From assembly GCA_015689685.1 (NCBI GenBank), contig WVSL01000020.1, positions 21,402 to 85,401 on the forward strand: 64,000 nucleotides of DNA, given 5' to 3'. Position numbers and translations under genes: made by a program. Origin of the DNA: Rhodobacterales bacterium HKCCE2091. GTDB taxonomy: Bacteria > Pseudomonadota > Alphaproteobacteria > Rhodobacterales > Rhodobacteraceae. Each line of letters starts with the position of its first letter. Within the stretch, counting starts at the first letter, position 1. Under the pieces are notes generated by a model. That model had not been told where the DNA came from, did no database searches, and saw only the letters and a list, made by a program, of their open reading frames with translations. Below are positions 29,501 to 37,239 of the stretch, in pieces.

Positions 29501-29754
29501 AGGTGCTCGGCCCGGGCCAAGGGATCGGCCGGGATCTCCGCCCGCGCCTTGTTCACCAGCCCGTCGCGGATCGCGTCCATCATCGCCTGGTGGTCGGCCA
29601 TCGCCGCGACGAGCCCGCCCGCACCCGCCGCCGTGAAGTCGAGCGGCCGGGACACCGGCACGCGGCAAAGATCCGGCATCGGCCCCCGCGCCAGCCGCTC
29701 CAGCGGGAACGGCCCGAGATGCACGGGCCGGTTCCGGTCCGAAAACAGGCGCAT
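26566..29754 (-). CDS. Self-sufficient reductive dehalogenase fused to a PDR-type reductase
   Basis: A 1062-residue fusion. Residues 1 to about 690 form a corrinoid reductive dehalogenase with two [4Fe-4S] motifs: C553/C556/C559/C563 (CEACNKCARECP) and C589 with C602/C605/C609 (CGRCMKTCP). Conserved candidates for catalysis are Y467 (SMRAYLRF), K529 (LGPRLKSGVVTTD) and R593 (CATYR). Residues 740-970 form a flavin/NAD(P) reductase (RQYSL at 797, GGGIGVTPMI at 861, CGPEPYM at 937). Residues 975-1062 are a [2Fe-2S] ferredoxin (CSDGICGVC, ITCRS). There is no Tat signal and no RdhB anchor, so it is cytoplasmic. This order matches the aerobic catabolic BhbA/NpRdhA type, which removes halogen from halophenols using NAD(P)H. 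The substrate is unknown. GGGGAGGA precedes the start. Confidence 0.9.
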   Translation of the reverse strand: MRLFSDRNRPVHLGPFPLERLARGPMPDLCRVPVSRPLDFTAAGAGGLVAAMADHQAMMDAIRDGLVNKARAEIPADPLARAEHLKSFGYFSDSAMVGAGPLLPALRLDAPWRNPGIDRLAADLRTKQTKTLASGIDLIMADLRDAMSAPPSGIGGHGHVIVFLSEMPREPREDEPGADWIRGAARHVAALRAAETAVVIANYIRLLGWDAKAHTATSSDICLDRAAVAAGLARWRDGAPEAPFVGRRFAVAAVTTELEIAHDGAIAETQPPGAEGGPGWWLGTWSRRSGLNGDPFARRDFADGPHPFETLKRVDTPTTYIDEPNVPRVPKRTDMFARAQFGDMGPACQKAAAGGWYARKAAPSMAQRRILGAFVLLQDGAPVDGPRPGDSQANAEAVKAASYFLGIDAVGISRCPDWAWYSHDATGAEILPEHPNAISMIVDQGFETMEGASGDDWISVAQSMRAYLRFSLLGGVIAARIRALGYKAKAHTVLDGEVLQPPLLLLSGLGEVSRIGEVILNPFLGPRLKSGVVTTDMPLAHDRPIDFGLQAFCEACNKCARECPSGAITAGPKLMFNGYEIWKSDSQKCATYRVTTEGGAMCGRCMKTCPWNLEGLFAEKPFRWAAMKLPAAAKALARLDDMAGRGGLNPVKKWWWDIELQEDGAYRPARKPVNARGLQRDLDLRYEDQTLAVYPADLAPHPWPYPFPMDREAGIAAYAALVTPAEYRRRRAAGDDGVLHRYRGGGDSPVLQVEVAAVDAFGPDVAAYDLRRPGGEPLPEWQAGAHVDVVVAPEYLRQYSLAGDPADRLVYRIGVLRDAGGRGGSALLHRIFTPGRKLFVSKPINHFPLHEGAAFSYLMGGGIGVTPMIAMAHRLHALGAGFALHYSVSRREGAAFLPDFDRAPWRDRVHLHVSDEGTRCDLSRVLRHAPGAHVYACGPEPYMAAVIAAAEAAGFPDEARHIEYFAAPEEPDHIDHPFAIRLKDGRELPVPVGKSIAEVLAAAGLPVDIKCSDGICGVCRCGLVSGAVEHRDFVLSNAQRKDAIITCRSRAAEAGGVLELDL

Positions 29755-29789
29755 GATGCGTCCTCCCCGCGGGCGAGCCTAGTGACACC

Positions 29790-29822
29790 GGCGGGCGGCG
29801 CAAGCACCACGGCGGGCGGCGC
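29790..29822. promoter_or_regulatory. Direct repeat in the divergent dehalogenase/ureohydrolase promoter region
   Basis: GGCGGGCGGCGC occurs at 29790-29801 and again at 29811-29822, 21 bases apart, which is two helix turns. It sits 36 bases before the dehalogenase start codon, in the 150-base gap between two divergent genes. That spacing suits a tandem-binding regulator, but the GC-rich background makes chance repeats easier. No regulator gene is adjacent. Confidence 0.35.
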
Positions 29823-29904
29823 GCCGGTCCACGCCGCGGCGGGGCGTGACATGCCCCCGATCCCGCTCTAGCCTCCGCCCGACCGTTCCTGCCACGAGGC
29901 TCCC

Positions 29905-30867
29905 ATGACCGACTACATCCCCGTCTCCGGCGCCGTCCTGCCGCGCTATGCCGGCGTGCCGACCTTCATGAGGCTGCCGCATGTGCCCGAGGGCGACCCG
30001 CGGCGGGCGGAGGTGGATATCGGCTTTCTCGGGATGCCGTGGGACGGGGCGACGTCGAACCGTCCGGGCGCGCGCCACGGGCCGCGGGCGCTCAGGGACT
30101 ACTCGACCATGATCCGCGAGATGAACCGCGCCACCGGCCAGCAGCCTTTCCGCGCCGCGAACTGCGCCGACATGGGCGACGTGGCGATGAGCCCGGTGGA
30201 CCAGGACGAGGCGCTCGCCGCCGCCGAGGCCGCCGTGACCGCGATGCTGGCCGACGGCATCCGGCCGTTCATGGCGGGCGGCGATCACCTCTGCACGCTG
30301 ACCTGCCTGCGCGCGCTCCGGAAGCACCGGGGCGAGCCGTTCGGTCTGATCCTGCTCGACAGCCATACCGACCTCTACCCGCCCTATTTCGGCGGCAAGA
30401 CCCTGACCCACGGCAACCCGTTCCGGCAGGCGATCGAGGAAGGCTGCATCGACCCCGCCCGGACCTTCATGGGCGGGATGCGGGGCACGTCCTACAACAA
30501 CGAGGATTTCCAGTACGGGTGGGACAAGGGCGTGACGATCATGCCCATCGAGGAGTGCATGGCGCAGGGGTGGGACGCTGTGATGGCCCATGCCCGCGCG
30601 GTCGCCGGCGACGGGCCGACCTATGTCAGCTTCGACATAGACTTCATCGACCCCGCCTTCGCCCCCGGCACCGGCACGCCCGAGGTCGGCGGGCCGACGA
30701 GCTTCGAGGCGATCCGCTGCGTCCGCGCGCTCCACGGGCTCGACGTGATCGGCGCCGACCTCGTGGAGGTCTCGCCGCCGTTCGACCCGACCGGGTCCAC
30801 CGCGTGGCTCGGCGTGTCCGTCATGTTCGAGCTGCTTTGCGTCATGACCGCAACGCAAGGGTCCTGA
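29905..30867 (+). CDS. Ureohydrolase (agmatinase/guanidino-acid hydrolase family)
   Basis: A 320-residue arginase-fold enzyme. The dimanganese ligands are in GGDHLCTL, LLDSHTDLY and SFDIDFIDPAFAPGTGTPE. The second motif reads DSHTD where most members have DAHxD, a mild variant that keeps both aspartates and the histidine. The N-terminal part (GMPWDGATSNRPGARHGPRALR) is typical of agmatinases. It releases urea from agmatine or a related guanidino compound; the exact substrate is not decidable. It is divergent from the dehalogenase and 150 bases before zwf, with which it shares no evident function. Confidence 0.88.
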   Translation: MTDYIPVSGAVLPRYAGVPTFMRLPHVPEGDPRRAEVDIGFLGMPWDGATSNRPGARHGPRALRDYSTMIREMNRATGQQPFRAANCADMGDVAMSPVDQDEALAAAEAAVTAMLADGIRPFMAGGDHLCTLTCLRALRKHRGEPFGLILLDSHTDLYPPYFGGKTLTHGNPFRQAIEEGCIDPARTFMGGMRGTSYNNEDFQYGWDKGVTIMPIEECMAQGWDAVMAHARAVAGDGPTYVSFDIDFIDPAFAPGTGTPEVGGPTSFEAIRCVRALHGLDVIGADLVEVSPPFDPTGSTAWLGVSVMFELLCVMTATQGS

Positions 30868-30933
30868 CATTGCCGCGCCGCCCCGTTCTGCTAGACTCCG
30901 GCCCTGCATGGCGGTATCCGGCGAGCAGGTGGC

Positions 30934-30947
30934 CGTTAACGCTAACG
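30934..30947. promoter_or_regulatory. Palindromic operator before zwf (shared with edd)
   Basis: CGTTAACGCTAACG (its other strand reads CGTTAGCGTTAACG) is a perfect 5-bp inverted repeat around a 4-base centre, 70 bases before the zwf start. The edd promoter carries TGTTAGCGATAACA, which aligns at 11 of 14 positions. This GTTAnnnnTAAC form resembles LacI/GntR-type sugar-acid operators. A second weaker TGAA-N4-TTCA follows directly at 30948. Confidence 0.65.
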
Positions 30948-31017
30948 TGAACGAATTCAACGTGTAGTAAGGCGTCGCGCAATGCAGCACCACCGCAAGA
31001 GCCAGGAGGGCGCAGCC

Positions 31018-32472
31018 ATGGTGTCTCGGGTGATTCCGGTCGAACCGTTCGACCTCGTGATTTTCGGGGGGACCGGCGATCTCGCCCGGCGCAAGATCCT
31101 GCCGGGCCTGTTCCGCCGCTTCACCTCGGGGCAGATGCCCGAGGGTGCCCGGATCATCGGCGCGGCGCGGTCCGACCACGACGACGCGGAATACCGCGCC
31201 ACGATCACCGAGGCGATCGAGGAATTCGTGCCGAAGGACCGCCGCGATCCGGCCGAGGTCGCCGCCTTCGTGGAACGGCTGAGCTACATCAAGGTCGACG
31301 CCACCGGCGAGGACGGGTGGAAGAAGCTCGCCAAGGCGATGCGCGACGACGCGGTGCAGGCGTTCTACTTCTCCGTCGGCCCCTCGCTCTTCGGCGCGCT
31401 GGCCGAACGGCTGCACCTGCACAAGGTCGCCCGCCCCGACGCCCGGATCGTGGTCGAGAAACCCTTCGGCCGCGACCTTGCCTCCGCGAAGGAGCTGAAC
31501 GCGACGCTGGCGGCACATTTCGACGAACACCAGATCTACCGGATCGACCACTACCTCGGGAAGGAAACCGTCCAGAACCTGATGGCGGTCCGCTTCGGTA
31601 ACGTCCTGTTCGAGCCGCTGTGGAACGCGCAGTACGTCGACCACGTCCAGATCACCGTGGCCGAGGAGGTCGGCGTCGGCGGGCGCGGCACCTACTACGA
31701 CAAGTCCGGCGCCATGCGGGACATGGTGCAGAACCACCTCATGCAGCTTCTGTGCCTGACCGCGATGGAGCCGCCGACCCGGTTCGAACCCGACGCCGTG
31801 CGCGACGAGAAGCTGAAGGTGATCCGCGCGCTCGACCCGGTGCCGCGGTCGAACATCGTGCGCGGGCAGTACTCCTCCGCGCCGCGGATCAAGTCCTACG
31901 CCGACGACGTGGAAAACCCCGACAGTCGCACGGAAAGCTTCATCGCGATGCGGGTCGACATCTCCAACTGGCGCTGGAAGGGCACGCCGTTCTATCTCAG
32001 GACGGGCAAGCGGCTGAAGGCACGGATGTCGGAAATCGTCATTCATTTCAAGGAAGTGCCCTACTCAATCTTCGACGAGGATGCCGGCCGCCACGCCAAC
32101 GTGCTGACCATCCGGCTCCAGCCCGACGAGGGCATGGACCTGCGCGTGACGATCAAGGAGCCGGGACCGGGGGGCATGCGCCTCGTCGACGTGCCGCTCG
32201 ACATGACCTTCGCCGACGCGCTCGGCGAACAGGCGGCGGACGTGCCCGATGCCTACGAACGGCTCATCATGGACGTGATCCGGGGCAACCAGACGCTGTT
32301 CATGCGCGGCGACGAGGTCGAGGCCGCATGGGCCTGGACCGACCCGATCATCTCCGCCTGGACCGACCGCGGCGACCGGCCGCTCGCCTACGACGCGGGC
32401 AGTTCCGGCCCGGCCGACGCGCTCATGCTGCTGCACCGCGACGGGCGCCGCTGGCGGGAGCTGGCGACGTGA
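31018..32472 (+). CDS. zwf: Glucose-6-phosphate 1-dehydrogenase
   Basis: A 484-residue G6PD of normal length. The nucleotide-binding loop is LVIFGGTGDLARRKILPGLF and the substrate/active-site motif is RIDHYLGKETVQN with the catalytic histidines. The C-terminal part includes the tetramer region PFYLRTGKRLK. It oxidises glucose-6-phosphate to 6-phosphogluconolactone with NADP+. I chose the ATG at 31018, which has AGGAGGG nine bases upstream, over an ATG at 30982. It is the first gene of zwf-pgl-pgi, and its stop overlaps the pgl start in a GTGA. Confidence 0.98.
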   Translation: MVSRVIPVEPFDLVIFGGTGDLARRKILPGLFRRFTSGQMPEGARIIGAARSDHDDAEYRATITEAIEEFVPKDRRDPAEVAAFVERLSYIKVDATGEDGWKKLAKAMRDDAVQAFYFSVGPSLFGALAERLHLHKVARPDARIVVEKPFGRDLASAKELNATLAAHFDEHQIYRIDHYLGKETVQNLMAVRFGNVLFEPLWNAQYVDHVQITVAEEVGVGGRGTYYDKSGAMRDMVQNHLMQLLCLTAMEPPTRFEPDAVRDEKLKVIRALDPVPRSNIVRGQYSSAPRIKSYADDVENPDSRTESFIAMRVDISNWRWKGTPFYLRTGKRLKARMSEIVIHFKEVPYSIFDEDAGRHANVLTIRLQPDEGMDLRVTIKEPGPGGMRLVDVPLDMTFADALGEQAADVPDAYERLIMDVIRGNQTLFMRGDEVEAAWAWTDPIISAWTDRGDRPLAYDAGSSGPADALMLLHRDGRRWRELAT

Positions 32473-33143
32473 GGACCCTGCAGGAATACCCCGACCGCGA
32501 GATCATGATGCTGGACCTCGCCGACCGGCTCGCGTCCGAACTCGGCGACCACCTGCGCCGCCATGACGGGGCCAGCCTCTGCGTGCCCGGCGGCTCCACC
32601 CCCGGCCCCGCCTTCGACGTGCTGTCGGAGCAGAAGCTCGACTGGGACCGGGTCGCGGTGTTCCTGAACGACGAACGGTGGGTGGACGAGGACGACGAGC
32701 GGTCGAACACGCGGCTCCTGCGCGAAAGGCTTCTCGTTTCAAGGGCCTCCGCCGCGAAGCTGATCCCGCTGAAGGGACCGGGCCGCGCGCCGGAGGACGA
32801 CGCCGCGGCGCTGGCCGAGGGGCTGAAGCCTCACCTGCCGATCTCGGTGCTCGTGCTTGGCATGGGCGGCGACATGCACACTGCGAGCCTCATCCCCGGC
32901 GCCGACACGCTGGACGCCGCGCTGAAACCGGACGCGCCGATCCTGCTGCCGGTGCGGGTCGACAGTTCGGCCGTGCCGCGGATCACGCTCAGCGCGCGGG
33001 TGCTGGACGAGGCGATGTCCAAGCACATCCTCATCACCGGCGACGAGAAGCGCGAGGCGCTGGACCGCGCCGCCCATCTCGACGCGAAGGACGCCCCGAT
33101 CCGCGCCGTCTGGCGCGACGCCACCGTGCACTGGGCGCCCTGA
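32469..33143 (+). CDS. pgl: 6-phosphogluconolactonase
   Basis: A 224-residue enzyme of the DevB/Pgl family, with [16 protein letters not shown] near residue 37, [17 protein letters not shown] near residue 62 and [17 protein letters not shown] near residue 139. It hydrolyses 6-phosphogluconolactone made by Zwf. It starts with GTG, overlapping the zwf stop by four bases, so translation is coupled. pgi follows 40 bases later. Confidence 0.96.
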   Translation: MRTLQEYPDREIMMLDLADRLASELGDHLRRHDGASLCVPGGSTPGPAFDVLSEQKLDWDRVAVFLNDERWVDEDDERSNTRLLRERLLVSRASAAKLIPLKGPGRAPEDDAAALAEGLKPHLPISVLVLGMGGDMHTASLIPGADTLDAALKPDAPILLPVRVDSSAVPRITLSARVLDEAMSKHILITGDEKREALDRAAHLDAKDAPIRAVWRDATVHWAP

Positions 33144-33183
33144 CGACGCCCGCGAACCGTCACGCGAACCGAACGGAGTATTC

Positions 33184-34788
33184 ATGGACATCTGGCAGGA
33201 TCTCGAAGCCCACCGGTCCGCCAAGGCCGGGCGGACCATCGCCCACCTGTTCGAGACCGACCCGGACCGCGCCGCCACCTTCTCGGCCCGCACCGACGGT
33301 CTCCTGTTCGACTATTCCAAGTGCGATCTCGACGCGGGCGCCCTGTCGCTCCTGTTCGAACTGGCCCGCGCGACGGGGGTGGAGGCCCGCCGCGACGCGA
33401 TGTTCGCGGGCGAGAAGATCAACGAGACCGAGGGCCGGGCGGTCCTGCACACCGCGCTCCGCGCCGACACCGGGCCGATCCTCGTCGATGGCGAGGACGT
33501 GATGCCGGGCGTGCTGGACACCCGCGCGCGGATGGCCGCGTTCGCCCGCGGCGTCCGGTCCGGCGAGATCGCCGGGGCCGGCGGTTCGTACACCGATGTC
33601 GTGAACATCGGCATCGGCGGATCCGACCTCGGCCCCGCGATGGCCACCCTCGCGCTCGCGCCCTACCACGACGGGCCGCGCATCCACTACGTCTCCAACG
33701 TCGACGGCGCCCATATCCACGACACGCTGAAGGGGCTCGACCCGGCGCGGACCCTCGTGGTCGTGGCGTCGAAGACCTTCACCACGATCGAGACGATGAC
33801 CAACGCCGAGACCGCGCGGGACTGGATGGCGCGGTCGGTCGACACGCCCGGCGACCAGTTCGCCGCCCTGTCGAGCGCGGTCGACAAGACCGCGGCCTTC
33901 GGCATCGACGCGAGCCGTGTGTTCGGGTTCGAGGACTGGGTCGGCGGGCGCTACTCGCTCTGGGGGCCGATCGGGCTCGGCGTGATGCTGGCCGTGGGGC
34001 CGGAGGATTTCGACGCCTTCCTCGCCGGCGGGCGGGCGATGGACACCCATTTCCGCGAGGCCGACCTGCCCGACAACCTGCCGGTCCTGCTGGCGCTCGT
34101 CGGGATCTGGCACAACCAGGTCTGCGGCCGCGCCACCCGCGCCGTGCTGCCCTACGACCAGCGGCTCCTTCGCCTGCCCGCCTATCTGCAGCAGCTCGAG
34201 ATGGAATCGAACGGCAAGCGCGTGTCGATGGACGGCGCCGACCTGCAGCGGGACTCCGGCCCAGTGGTCTGGGGCGAGCCCGGCACCAACGGCCAGCACG
34301 CCTTCTACCAGCTGATCCACCAGGGCACCCGGATCGTGCCCTGCGAGTTCATGGTCGCCGCGAAGGGCCACGAACCCGACCTCGCCCATCACCACGCGCT
34401 TCTCGTCGCCAACTGCCTCGCCCAGGCCGAGGCGCTGATGCGCGGCCGCAGCCTGGAGGAAGCGCGCGCGCTGATGGCGCAGAAGGGGCTCGAGGGCGAC
34501 GAGCTCGACCGCCAGGCCCGCCACCGCGTGTTCCCGGGCAACCGGCCATCGACGATGCTGGTCTACCCGATGCTGACGCCCTTCGTGCTCGGCCAGATCG
34601 TGGCGCTCTACGAGCACCGGGTCTTCGTCGAGGGCGCCATCCTCGGGATCAACTCCTTCGACCAGTGGGGCGTGGAGCTCGGCAAGGAACTGGCGCTGAA
34701 GCTCGCCCCGCTTCTCGACGGCGCCGATGCCTCGGGCAAGGACGGCTCGACGCGGATGCTGGTGGAGGCGGTGCGCGGAATGCGCTGA
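33184..34788 (+). CDS. pgi: Glucose-6-phosphate isomerase
   Basis: A 534-residue phosphoglucose isomerase. Signatures are [19 protein letters not shown], the substrate loop [18 protein letters not shown], the catalytic region [18 protein letters not shown] and the C-terminal [15 protein letters not shown]. In an Entner-Doudoroff organism it mainly recycles fructose-6-phosphate back to glucose-6-phosphate. It closes the zwf-pgl-pgi operon, and a copy of the hairpin/TATTTG element follows 30 bases after the stop. Confidence 0.98.
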   Translation: MDIWQDLEAHRSAKAGRTIAHLFETDPDRAATFSARTDGLLFDYSKCDLDAGALSLLFELARATGVEARRDAMFAGEKINETEGRAVLHTALRADTGPILVDGEDVMPGVLDTRARMAAFARGVRSGEIAGAGGSYTDVVNIGIGGSDLGPAMATLALAPYHDGPRIHYVSNVDGAHIHDTLKGLDPARTLVVVASKTFTTIETMTNAETARDWMARSVDTPGDQFAALSSAVDKTAAFGIDASRVFGFEDWVGGRYSLWGPIGLGVMLAVGPEDFDAFLAGGRAMDTHFREADLPDNLPVLLALVGIWHNQVCGRATRAVLPYDQRLLRLPAYLQQLEMESNGKRVSMDGADLQRDSGPVVWGEPGTNGQHAFYQLIHQGTRIVPCEFMVAAKGHEPDLAHHHALLVANCLAQAEALMRGRSLEEARALMAQKGLEGDELDRQARHRVFPGNRPSTMLVYPMLTPFVLGQIVALYEHRVFVEGAILGINSFDQWGVELGKELALKLAPLLDGADASGKDGSTRMLVEAVRGMR

Positions 34789-34817
34789 CGCCGCGGTCGT
34801 GGCGGTTGGCCCGCAGG

Positions 34818-34863
34818 CGGGGGCCAGCCCCCGCACCCCCGAGGTATTTGGAAGGCAAAGAGG
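34818..34863 (+). repeat. Dispersed hairpin/TATTTG element, copy B (possible pgi terminator)
   Basis: CGGGGG-CCAG-CCCCCG forms a 6-bp GC stem, then CACCCCCGAGGTATTTGGAA and GGCAAAGAGG. It begins 30 bases after the pgi stop, in the position of a terminator, although no T run follows the stem. The layout matches copies A, C and D. Confidence 0.75.
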
Positions 34864-35028
34864 CCGAGTTAACGCTTTCTCAACCCTGTCCGGTCGAGAT
34901 AAGACCGCGGTACAGGCGGAGGCGCCGATGACCGCAGGCGAAGACGCCCCCGCCGGTCCCGGCCGGTCGGGGGCGCATCGGCCATCCGCGCCGCCGGTGG
35001 ACGCGTATCCTCCGGACCGGGACCGCTC

Positions 35029-35737
35029 TCAGACCAGGGTCACGCGCCTGGACCGGTCCACCGGGCTTCCGGTGATCCCCTCGGCGCGCATGGCGTCCAT
35101 CAGACGGCCCGACATGAAGATGACCTTCTGCAGCCGGGCCTCCTTCCAGAGGTCCGGTCCCCCGAGAACGGCATCCGACCGGACGACGAGATCCGGGGTT
35201 CTACTCTGACCTGGTGTGTAGCGCTGCCTTCCATCCTTGGTCTTGCCGTGCGTCATCAGTCCTTTCGACTGCTCCGGGACCAGCCCGTCCTTGCGCGCGA
35301 CCAGATGCAGCATCCCGCCTCGGTCCGGCAGCGGCTTGCTCAGGTCTCGAGACCGGAGGCATAGCGCAACTTGCCCTGGTAATACTGGTGGCGCCCCTCG
35401 TAGAAGGGCAGCTTCATGATCTCGCCTCGCCGAGGTCGAAATCCCGGAGCAGTTCGATCATCCTGCGCGAGACCTAGAGGCTTCCCCCGTGCATCCCGTC
35501 GAAATCGCGCCGGGGTTGCCTATGCTCGGGATGGATTTCCGGCAGGTAGAGGTATTCCGGCTTGAGATGATCCGGCATCCGGTGGGTCATGCTGCGCGAT
35601 TCGGAGCGGACCCTGAGTTCGTCATCCGTCGACAGGTCCGCCCACTTGTCGGAATGCGCCACGGCCGGCACGGCCTGCCGCCCGCGTCCGTAGTACATGC
35701 TCTTCCAGGCCCAGACGTGCTGGATCTTCGCATTCAT
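35029..35737 (-). pseudogene. Broken Imm11-like immunity protein gene
   Basis: Three frames on the minus strand read as one interrupted protein. The N-terminal piece (35737 to 35474, starting MNAKIQHVWAWKSMYYGRG) ends at a TAG. Reading on gives VSRRMIELLRDFDLGEA, then a shift is needed to continue as MKLPFYEGRHQYYQGKLRYA. A second shift leads to the C-terminal piece (35313 to 35029: LVPEQSKGLMTHG, DLVVRSDAVLGGPDLWKEA, FMSGRLMDAMRAEGITG). The last motif is typical of Imm11-type immunity proteins of polymorphic toxin systems. No toxin gene is adjacent, so this is a decayed orphan. Family assignment is by motif recall. Confidence 0.65.
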
Positions 35738-35875
35738 CGGGATTTCTCCGTCACCGCGACCGTATCAGGCGGGCGGTCTCCAGCTCGGGGAGCGCGAGGG
35801 ATCGACCGTCGTCCGCCATCGGTCCGAGGGCGATGGACGATGCGCCTCGCTCCGCCACCTGCCAAGAGCACCCGC

Positions 35876-36460
35876 TCAGGCCTCCAGCTCGGCATCCCAG
35901 TAGAGGAAATCCAGCCAGGTCTCGTGCAGGTGGTTCGGCGGGAACTTGCGGCCCTGGTTCTTCAGCTCCTCCGCGCCCGGCTGGCGCGGCGGCTTGATCA
36001 GCGACATGCCGGACTGGCGCAGGCTCTTCGAGCCCTTCCTGAGGTTGCAGCGCGCGCAGGCCGCGACCACGTTTTCCCAGGACGTCACGCCGCCGCGCGC
36101 GCGCGGCACCACGTGGTCGAAGGTCAGGTCGCCCTTGGTCCCGCAATACTGGCAGGAGAACTCGTCGCGCAGGAACAGGTTGAACCGGGTGAAGGCCACG
36201 CGCTTCTGCGGCTTCACGTAATCCTTCAGTACCACGACCGAGGGGATGCGGATTTCCGTCGTCGGCGAGCGCACGACCTCGTCGTATTCCGCGACGATCT
36301 GCACCCGGTCGAGGAACGCGGCCTTCACCGCGTCCTGCCACGGCCAGAGCGACAGCGGGTAGTAGGACAGCGGGCGGTAATCGGCGTTCAGGACAAGGGC
36401 CGGATGGTGCCGGAGACTGCCCGGCTCGCGTACGAAACTCGTCCTGAAATCGCCGTCCAT
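35876..36460 (-). CDS. HNH endonuclease-domain protein
   Basis: A 194-residue protein. The HNH core is at about residues 100-145: FSCQYCGTKGDLTFDHVVPR, then GGVTSWENVVAACARCNLRKG, giving the zinc-binding cysteine pairs and the catalytic histidine in TFDHVVP. The N-terminal 95 residues (VLNADYRPLSYYPLSLWPWQ) are conserved in a widely distributed alphaproteobacterial family of chromosomal HNH proteins with no known target. It does not look like a restriction enzyme, since no methylase is present, nor like a homing element. Confidence 0.93.
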   Translation of the reverse strand: MDGDFRTSFVREPGSLRHHPALVLNADYRPLSYYPLSLWPWQDAVKAAFLDRVQIVAEYDEVVRSPTTEIRIPSVVVLKDYVKPQKRVAFTRFNLFLRDEFSCQYCGTKGDLTFDHVVPRARGGVTSWENVVAACARCNLRKGSKSLRQSGMSLIKPPRQPGAEELKNQGRKFPPNHLHETWLDFLYWDAELEA

Positions 36461-37239
36461 CGGTGGTGACTCCGCCCCTGCTCTGCCTGCCGTGGCCCCC
36501 GGCGCCAGAGCGGGAGCCCCGCTCCTGCCGTGATTTGACTATATCTAGGCTTTCCGCCCTGACAAGCCTCTCTGTCTTGTGCCTGTCGAGGTTCTGGATA
36601 GACCGCTTAGCTGACAGGAATGTGACGTTATCCACAAAGGTTGCCGCTTCTTCGGGCAGTCGGAAAAACAGCCGCCTGCGCGCCGGGCGGCGCGACTCGG
36701 GGCGGGCCGGATACACCGGATGTTAACCCTGCACGGCTAGATACTCCGCCCGATGCATCGAGGACGCCAAGGTCCCGGCTGAAGACAGCCCCCTCATCGG
36801 GCCAAGGACGGGACGCCAGAGACACGTCTGCCGGGGCCAGCCCCGGTCACGGCCGCCGGGCCCGACACGCCCGGAGCGAACGACGCTCCGCCCCTTACCG
36901 GCGGGGCCGCCACCCTGCCTGCGATACGGCCCACGGACAGACCGGGCATCCACCCGGACACTCCGACCCGGGCCGACCCCTTCCCTGAGAAACGTCCACG
37001 AAGCCGCAGGCGACTCGCCGGCAGCGCGCTTACTGTTGCGCTCTGTTGCGTTCCCGGGCGCGCGGACCCGCCGATCCGGTCGCCTCCTCCTTCGCCGGCC
37101 CCGCAGACCCTTCAGCGGTCCACGCCGGTCCTTCCCGGGGCCGCCCGGAACCCGGCAATCCGTCCCGCCGCCCCGGCGCGGAAAAGACTTCCGCCCGCAA
37201 GTCCGACGGCCTCGGCAGGCGACCGCCCGCCTCCCTCGG
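36461..37239. other. 779-base gene-free stretch
   Basis: No frame here has protein-like composition; the open frames are Arg/Gly/Pro-rich shadows. The first 250 bases are richer in A/T and contain a perfect DnaA-box consensus (36628-36636). The rest is very GC-rich, with short self-complementary runs such as GGGGCCAGCCCC (about 36833) and a doubled CTGTTGCG (about 37033). A structured RNA cannot be excluded, but I recognise none. Confidence 0.55.
36628..36636 (+). promoter_or_regulatory. Single consensus DnaA box
   Basis: TTATCCACA matches the DnaA-box consensus exactly. It stands alone: no other box, no AT-rich unwinding element and no dnaA/parAB/hemE-type origin genes are near, so this is not called an origin. 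It might titrate DnaA or be chance. Confidence 0.35.

Noticed and set aside
27268..29871. 867-codon plus-strand frame opposite the dehalogenase
   Set aside because: Composition is that of a GC-driven shadow and there is no RBS or domain.
36628..36636. Chromosomal origin of replication
   Set aside because: Only one DnaA box, no AT-rich unwinding region and none of the usual origin genes nearby.
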